DNA from: Clostridia bacterium
GTDB lineage: Bacteria; Bacillota; Clostridia; Christensenellales; Aristaeellaceae
Assembly: GCA_017433405.1 (NCBI GenBank)
Contig: JAFRHH010000091.1
Location: 1-34,461 of the forward strand
DNA: 34,461 nucleotides
Direction of reading: 5' to 3'
Shown here: one piece after another, positions 31,388 through 34,461 of the stretch
Numbering within the stretch: position 1 is the first letter of the stretch
Layout of the letters: every line of letters begins with the position of its first letter
The notes under the pieces: model-generated
What the model was told of the DNA's origin: nothing
The model's database searches: none
The model's input: the letters and a program-made list of their open reading frames with translations, nothing else
Made by a program: the position numbers and the translations under genes

Positions 31388-31493
31388 AAGACACGGGCGG
31401 CAAGACACGGGGACGTATCTTTGGCAAGACACGGGGACGGCAAGACACGGGGACGGCAAGACACGGGGACGAAGACACGGGGACGTATCTTTT
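31388..31493 (+). repeat. Six-copy AAGACACGGG(GACG) tandem array
   Basis: AAGACACGG starts at 31388, 31402, 31426, 31442, 31458 and 31472, with spacings 14, 24, 16, 16 and 14. Two units carry an extra TATCTTT. It lies directly downstream of the predicted promoter, so it would be transcribed. Confidence 0.8.
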
Positions 31494-31700
31494 GTCCGCG
31501 GCCGCTTCCGCTGCCAGTCTGTTGTCCGGTGGCAGATTGTTCCGCTTTTCCGATGCGGTTTATTGGCTTTCTGGCTTTCAGAAGCGGAGCCATTTCCAAG
31601 AGCTGAAAATTTTTTCCCAACCGCTGCCGCCGGTGTACCCGGCCTCGTATAAATCATAGGAGACCGATCTGGAAGAATCCGGGAAAGGAGGCTGAGGTCC

Positions 31701-33044
31701 ATGGGAAGAACAGCAGGGGAAACCGGGTGGCGGGTATCCCGATATAATCTGATGGCCAGGCTTCCGGGAACGGACAGGGTCGCCGTGGCGAACCTTCTGA
31801 GAGGCACGTGCGCCGCCTATACCCCGATCGAAATGTATCTGCTGGACGAGCTGGAAAGCCTGGATGAGAATCATCCGATCCTGGAGCGTTTCCGGCAGCG
31901 GGGCCTGATCGTCAATTTCGACGAGCAGGCTGCGTTCTCCGCCATGGCCCGGATGGCCTGCAGCGGGAACAGCAATGTCTCGCTGACCATCTGCCCCACC
32001 ATGGGGTGTAACTTCGACTGCCCCTATTGCTTTGAAAACCATCGGGCCGGCAGAATGAGTCCGGAAACCCAGGACGATGTGGTGGCCCTGGCCGGGCGGA
32101 TGCTCCAGTCCTCCGGCGCGAAGAAGCTGGATGTGACCTGGTTCGGCGGAGAGCCGTTGCTGATGCCGGACATCATCGAGGCGCTTTCCGGGCGGCTGAT
32201 GGCGCTGGCGGAGGAGCATGGCGCCCGGTACAGTGCCACGATTGTGACCAACGGCTACCTGCTCACCCAGGAGATCGCCGACATGCTGGGACGGTGCATG
32301 GTTTCGCACGCCCAGATCACGCTGGACGGCATCGGGCCGGAGCACGATAAAACCCGGCATCTGGCGGGTGGCGGCCCGACCTACGACCGGATTACGGAAA
32401 ACCTGCGTACCCTGCGCCTGCCCTTCAGTGTCAGCATCCGGCATAATGTATACGAAGGCAATCAGGATCAGCTGGATCCTCTGCGGGACAGGGTAAAGGA
32501 GCTCGCGGAGGAAAGCGGAAACCGTCTCTGGTATTACGCCTCCCCGGTCACGGACAATACCGCCGCCCGGGAGCGGAATTCCGGAGCCAATCTGAAGTGC
32601 GCCAACGGCCTTGGCGAAGTGGATCTGAGCCAGGGCGTGTATGATTTTCACGCCGCGAGGGGGCTCTTCTGCGCTGCGCACCGCCTCTATGACGTCGGAA
32701 TCGACGATCAGGGCCGGCTGTATAAATGCTGGGAGAGCGTCGATAAGCCGGAGCAAAGCTTCGGCCACGCCCACCGGTGGGATCCGATGAATCCCATCCT
32801 CACGGCAGATACGCCGGATCTGCTGACCCAGTTTCTGAACACTGCGGCGCCGATGGATGATCCGGAATGCAGGGATTGCGTGTTCCTTCCCCAATGCGCC
32901 GGGGGGTGCCCGATCCAGAGGCTCTATTATTCGAAGGCCTGCATTGCGGTCAGGAACATGCCGGAGAGATTTGTCCTGGGGCTGTACGAACGGCTCCGGA
33001 ACGAAAATAAACAAAAAGAAGAACAGAAGGGAGAATCACAATGA
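31701..33044 (+). CDS. Radical SAM/SPASM peptide maturase
   Basis: 447 residues. The N-terminal part (VSRYNLMARLPG through NFDEQ) resembles the leader-binding region of SPASM maturases. The radical SAM barrel has GCNFDCPYCF (Cys103, Cys107, Cys110; CX3CX2C) and FGGEP (149-152). The SPASM domain is complete: CX13GX4C (Cys324, Cys343), then CX2CX5CX3C (Cys390, 393, 399, 403) and a final Cys414, enough for two auxiliary iron-sulfur clusters. Such enzymes install thioether, carbon-carbon or similar cross-links in ribosomal peptides. The ATG has AAAGGAGG about 9 bases upstream. Its stop overlaps the precursor gene by four bases (ATGA), so translation is coupled. It most likely modifies the repeat core encoded next door; the chemistry cannot be told from sequence. 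Confidence 0.93.
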   Translation: MGRTAGETGWRVSRYNLMARLPGTDRVAVANLLRGTCAAYTPIEMYLLDELESLDENHPILERFRQRGLIVNFDEQAAFSAMARMACSGNSNVSLTICPTMGCNFDCPYCFENHRAGRMSPETQDDVVALAGRMLQSSGAKKLDVTWFGGEPLLMPDIIEALSGRLMALAEEHGARYSATIVTNGYLLTQEIADMLGRCMVSHAQITLDGIGPEHDKTRHLAGGGPTYDRITENLRTLRLPFSVSIRHNVYEGNQDQLDPLRDRVKELAEESGNRLWYYASPVTDNTAARERNSGANLKCANGLGEVDLSQGVYDFHAARGLFCAAHRLYDVGIDDQGRLYKCWESVDKPEQSFGHAHRWDPMNPILTADTPDLLTQFLNTAAPMDDPECRDCVFLPQCAGGCPIQRLYYSKACIAVRNMPERFVLGLYERLRNENKQKEEQKGESQ

Positions 33045-33382
33045 ATCACGAAGAATTCTACAGCAGCCTGAGTGATGACATGAAGGCCAAAATCAAGGCC
33101 TGCACGAGCCAGGACGAGATGATGGACGCGCTGAAGGCCGCCAACATTGAGCTGGATGCCGCGCTGCTCGAGGATGTCAGCGGCGGAAAGCTCTGCCCCT
33201 TCCACGGAACCCCCAAATGCGTATGCGATATTAAGATCGCCCAGGAGAATCTTCGCGCTGCGGGCAGTCAGGCAGGATGCAGGCTGAAATGCCCTCCGCA
33301 TCTGCGCGATGACTCCAACTCCTGCCCTCCGTATCTACGCGATGGCTCCAACTCCTGCCCTCCGTATCTTCGGCAGGGCTGA
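33041..33382 (+). CDS. Nif11-like RiPP precursor with three CPP(Y/H)LR core repeats
   Basis: 113 residues. Residues 1-49 look like a Nif11-type leader (EEFYSSLSDDMKAKIKAC, then MMDALKAANIELDAALLED) ending in a double-glycine motif, VSGG. The predicted core (50-113) is cysteine-rich (Cys52, 60, 62, 80, 84, 95, 106). It ends with CPPHLRDDSNS, CPPYLRDGSNS and CPPYLRQG, so Cys84, Cys95 and Cys106 are exactly 11 residues apart. It overlaps the maturase gene by four bases, with AAGGGAG upstream, and a strong terminator follows. The gene order (maturase first, precursor second) is less common than the reverse. No transporter or peptidase adjoins. Repeat cores usually mean that one modification is repeated on each unit. 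That this is a RiPP precursor is inferred from leader, core and context together. Confidence 0.85.
   Translation: MNHEEFYSSLSDDMKAKIKACTSQDEMMDALKAANIELDAALLEDVSGGKLCPFHGTPKCVCDIKIAQENLRAAGSQAGCRLKCPPHLRDDSNSCPPYLRDGSNSCPPYLRQG
33290..33379 (+). repeat. 33-bp tandem coding repeats of the RiPP core
   Basis: Units at 33290-33322, 33323-33355 and a partial 33356-33379. Across units, Leu codons are CTG/CTA/CTT and Arg codons CGC/CGC/CGG, while the CPPxLR peptide is kept. Confidence 0.85.
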
Positions 33383-33402
33383 TTGATCCGCCTGACGGCA
33401 GG

Positions 33403-33441
33403 ACTGCCGGGAAATTTCTCTCCCGGCAGTTTTCTTTTTCT
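33403..33441 (+). terminator. Intrinsic terminator of the RiPP operon
   Basis: ACTGCCGGGA and TCCCGGCAGT make a perfect 10-bp stem with an 8-base loop, followed by TTTTCTTTTTCTT. It begins 20 bases after the precursor stop codon. Confidence 0.92.
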
Positions 33442-33460
33442 TACCCCTTTTCCGCGCCCG

Positions 33461-33528
33461 GACACGGGGACGCTTCTTTTGTCCGGCCCGAAGCCCCAAC
33501 AGCCGCAGGGGCGAAGAGAGGCTTCGGC
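33461..33528. repeat. REP-like remnant between the RiPP terminator and SRAP gene
   Basis: GGACACGGGGACGCTTCTTTTGTCCG recalls the start of the segments at 31259 and 31472 (given here in two parts: GGACACGGGGACG and TCTTTTGTCCG). GGCCCGAAGCC and GGCTTCGGCC then form an imperfect hairpin. Confidence 0.45.
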
Positions 33529-33535
33529 CATCCGG

Positions 33536-34138
33536 TTACCCGATCTCCGGAACCACCCGGGTCAGGGCCAGCTCAAGCAGCTCCTCCGGCCGGCGCTCCG
33601 GGCGAATCCATTCCCGCGCCGCCTCCTCCGGAAGGATCAGCGGCATCCGGTCATGGATCGGCCGCACCGACTCCCCCGGCTCCCGGGTCAGAATCACGAA
33701 GCAGGGCAGTCCACCCTCCAGCCGGTACAGGCCGCAGAGCCAGATCAGCTCCCCCTCCGGACGCCGGAAGCGATATCGGCTTCCGGTTTTTCGCTTTCCG
33801 TCCGGCAGTTCCGTATGTTCCCATTCGAAATAGCCGGAGGCCGGCAGCGCGCAGCGGTGCCCCGCCCAGGCCTCCCGGAACAGGGGCTTCTCCCCCGCGG
33901 TCTCCGTCCGGGCGTTAATCAGCAGGCTTTTTCCCCGAAACCCCCATCGCATGGGGAACACGGCGCGCCGACCGGCCCGGCCTGTCGCCAGGGCCGGCGC
34001 CACCTGGGAAGGGCGCACCTCTCCCGGGAAGGGCGCCGCGGCGCCTTCCCCGAAAGCCTGGAGCAGCGGCGACCGGTTCATTTCTTCCACAAAAGGCCGC
34101 AGCAGCGGCGAATCATCCGTATAATATCTGCAGCACAT
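33536..34138 (-). CDS. SRAP-family protein (YedK/HMCES-like)
   Basis: 200 residues starting MCCRYYTDD, where Cys2 is the residue that SRAP proteins link covalently to abasic sites in single-stranded DNA. The other active-site motifs are present: INARTET (Asn), ASGYFEWE (Glu) and PIHDRMPLIL (His). Its role is protecting abasic sites during replication, and it is often SOS-linked. I start at the ATG at 34138 (AAAGGAG about 10 bases upstream) because Cys2 must follow the cleaved methionine; the open frame continues upstream only through a minisatellite. The LexA-like repressor 4 kb away may or may not control it. Confidence 0.93.
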   Translation of the reverse strand: MCCRYYTDDSPLLRPFVEEMNRSPLLQAFGEGAAAPFPGEVRPSQVAPALATGRAGRRAVFPMRWGFRGKSLLINARTETAGEKPLFREAWAGHRCALPASGYFEWEHTELPDGKRKTGSRYRFRRPEGELIWLCGLYRLEGGLPCFVILTREPGESVRPIHDRMPLILPEEAAREWIRPERRPEELLELALTRVVPEIG

Positions 34139-34250
34139 CCGATGCCTGTCTCCTTTCCCGTACGGTTCAGGCGGTACCCTTGTCAGGAATTGTATCACAT
34201 CGGATTCCTCCGCCGCAACGCACGCGGCCGTCCTTTTTCCGGTTTCGTCC
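34139..34250. other. Upstream region of the SRAP gene
   Basis: About 110 bases with the SRAP ribosome site near 34148. I see no convincing promoter or palindrome before the minisatellite begins. Confidence 0.3.
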
Positions 34251-34320
34251 GGATTTGCCCGGTCTTGCCCGTTTTTGCCCGGTCTTGCCCGTTTTTGCCC
34301 GTTTTTGCCCGGTCTTACCC
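34251..34320. repeat. Seven-unit 10-bp minisatellite
   Basis: Seven 10-base units in register, of two types (GGTCTTGCCC and GTTTTTGCCC, with edge variants GGATTTGCCC and GGTCTTACCC). It lies upstream of the SRAP gene and could vary in number by slippage. Confidence 0.9.
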
Positions 34321-34461
34321 TAAAATACTCCCCGTAGAATGGACACATGAATTTAACACGGACCCGGTTTGTGGACATTCAAAATAGCCTAAATCCCATA
34401 ATGTGGATGTTGGAAAAAACTCAAATCCCGGAATGTGGACAAGACTATTAATCCCAGAACC
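34321..34461. other. AT-rich edge with ATCCC..AATGTGGA direct repeats
   Basis: Composition drops abruptly here. AAATCCCATAATGTGGA (34391) and AAATCCCGGAATGTGGA (34423) are direct repeats 32 bases apart. A further AATCCCAGAA is at about 34450, and GTGGACATT lies near 34371. Repeated terminal motifs like this occur at the ends of some insertion sequences, so a mobile element may begin just beyond the window. No gene is visible. Confidence 0.4.

Larger units (their letters stand above)
31137..31700. other. 564-bp repeat-rich intergenic region before the RiPP operon
   Basis: It contains two related segments of about 120 bp (31259-31378 and 31472-31595) that both open with AAGACA(C)GGGGACG and later TTTTGTC(T/C)GCGG. 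Between them lies a short tandem array. The first segment ends in a good promoter; the second has the equivalent bases degenerated (TTGGCT and GGAGCC). No protein-coding gene is supported. Confidence 0.65.

Noticed and set aside
31388-31493. Possible CRISPR array
   Set aside because: Units are only 14-24 bases with no unique spacers of proper length and no cas genes; it is a short tandem repeat.
30264-31652. Plus-strand open frame spanning the MBL gene and the repeat region
   Set aside because: Antisense over a gene with intact zinc motifs and through the tandem array; no conserved features.
34251-34320. Possible CRISPR array or iteron origin
   Set aside because: Ten-base units in direct contact without spacers, and no replication gene nearby.

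Overview
The window looks like a chromosomal segment of a high-GC Clostridia-type Firmicute, probably a gut or rumen organism. Supporting signs are strong AGGAGG ribosome sites, TTGACA/TATAAT-type promoters, two-component genes, a LacI-controlled fructoside locus and a TAXI-TRAP transporter. The exact lineage cannot be fixed from sequence alone. Most of the window is GC-rich. Two stretches are visibly AT-richer and look acquired: positions 1 to about 3000, and the toxin-antitoxin module at 10.9-11.5 kb.

Layout. (1) 1-3000: an acyl/amino-acid adenylating enzyme cut by the window edge, a serine recombinase, a small XRE repressor with two near-identical palindromic operators, and a very small ORF. 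(2) 3.1-10.8 kb: a sucrose/fructo-oligosaccharide locus with GH32 fructosidase, a binding protein and two ABC permeases on the minus strand, divergent from a LacI regulator and a PfkB fructokinase. The intergenic region carries promoters and TGAAA-type operators. (3) 10.9-11.5 kb: a YefM/YoeB module whose toxin gene has a one-base frameshift. (4) 11.5-18.8 kb: a minus-strand signalling operon of hybrid histidine kinase, response regulator-EAL phosphodiesterase, HPt protein, and a giant amino-acid-permease/histidine-kinase/REC/REC fusion. (5) 19.1-21.7 kb: an ABCG-like exporter pair. (6) 21.9-26.8 kb: TAXI receptor, fused TRAP permease and a membrane diguanylate cyclase. (7) 26.9-31.1 kb: a secreted S15 X-Pro dipeptidyl peptidase, a LexA/CI-like S24 repressor and a metallo-beta-lactamase hydrolase with an internal duplication. 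(8) 31.2-33.5 kb: a repeat-rich promoter region, a radical SAM/SPASM maturase and a Nif11-like RiPP precursor whose C-terminus carries three CPP(Y/H)LR repeats. (9) 33.5-34.4 kb: an SRAP (YedK/HMCES) gene, a 10-bp minisatellite and what may be the edge of an insertion element.

How parts work together. The sugar genes import and cleave fructosides and phosphorylate the released fructose under LacI control. The two-component operon is a self-contained phosphorelay (hybrid kinases, HPt, EAL output) that would lower cyclic di-GMP in response to an amino-acid-type ligand. The diguanylate cyclase downstream of the TRAP genes would raise it. The maturase and precursor overlap by four bases, share a strong terminator and form the most promising novel system, a repeat-core RiPP.

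Cutting across these units are two families of intergenic repeats. One (about 75 bp, seven full or partial copies) sits 25-30 bases upstream of four start codons, always in the same orientation to the gene, so it may be a regulatory leader rather than a passive repeat. The other is built from GGGGAC/GTCCCC hairpins.
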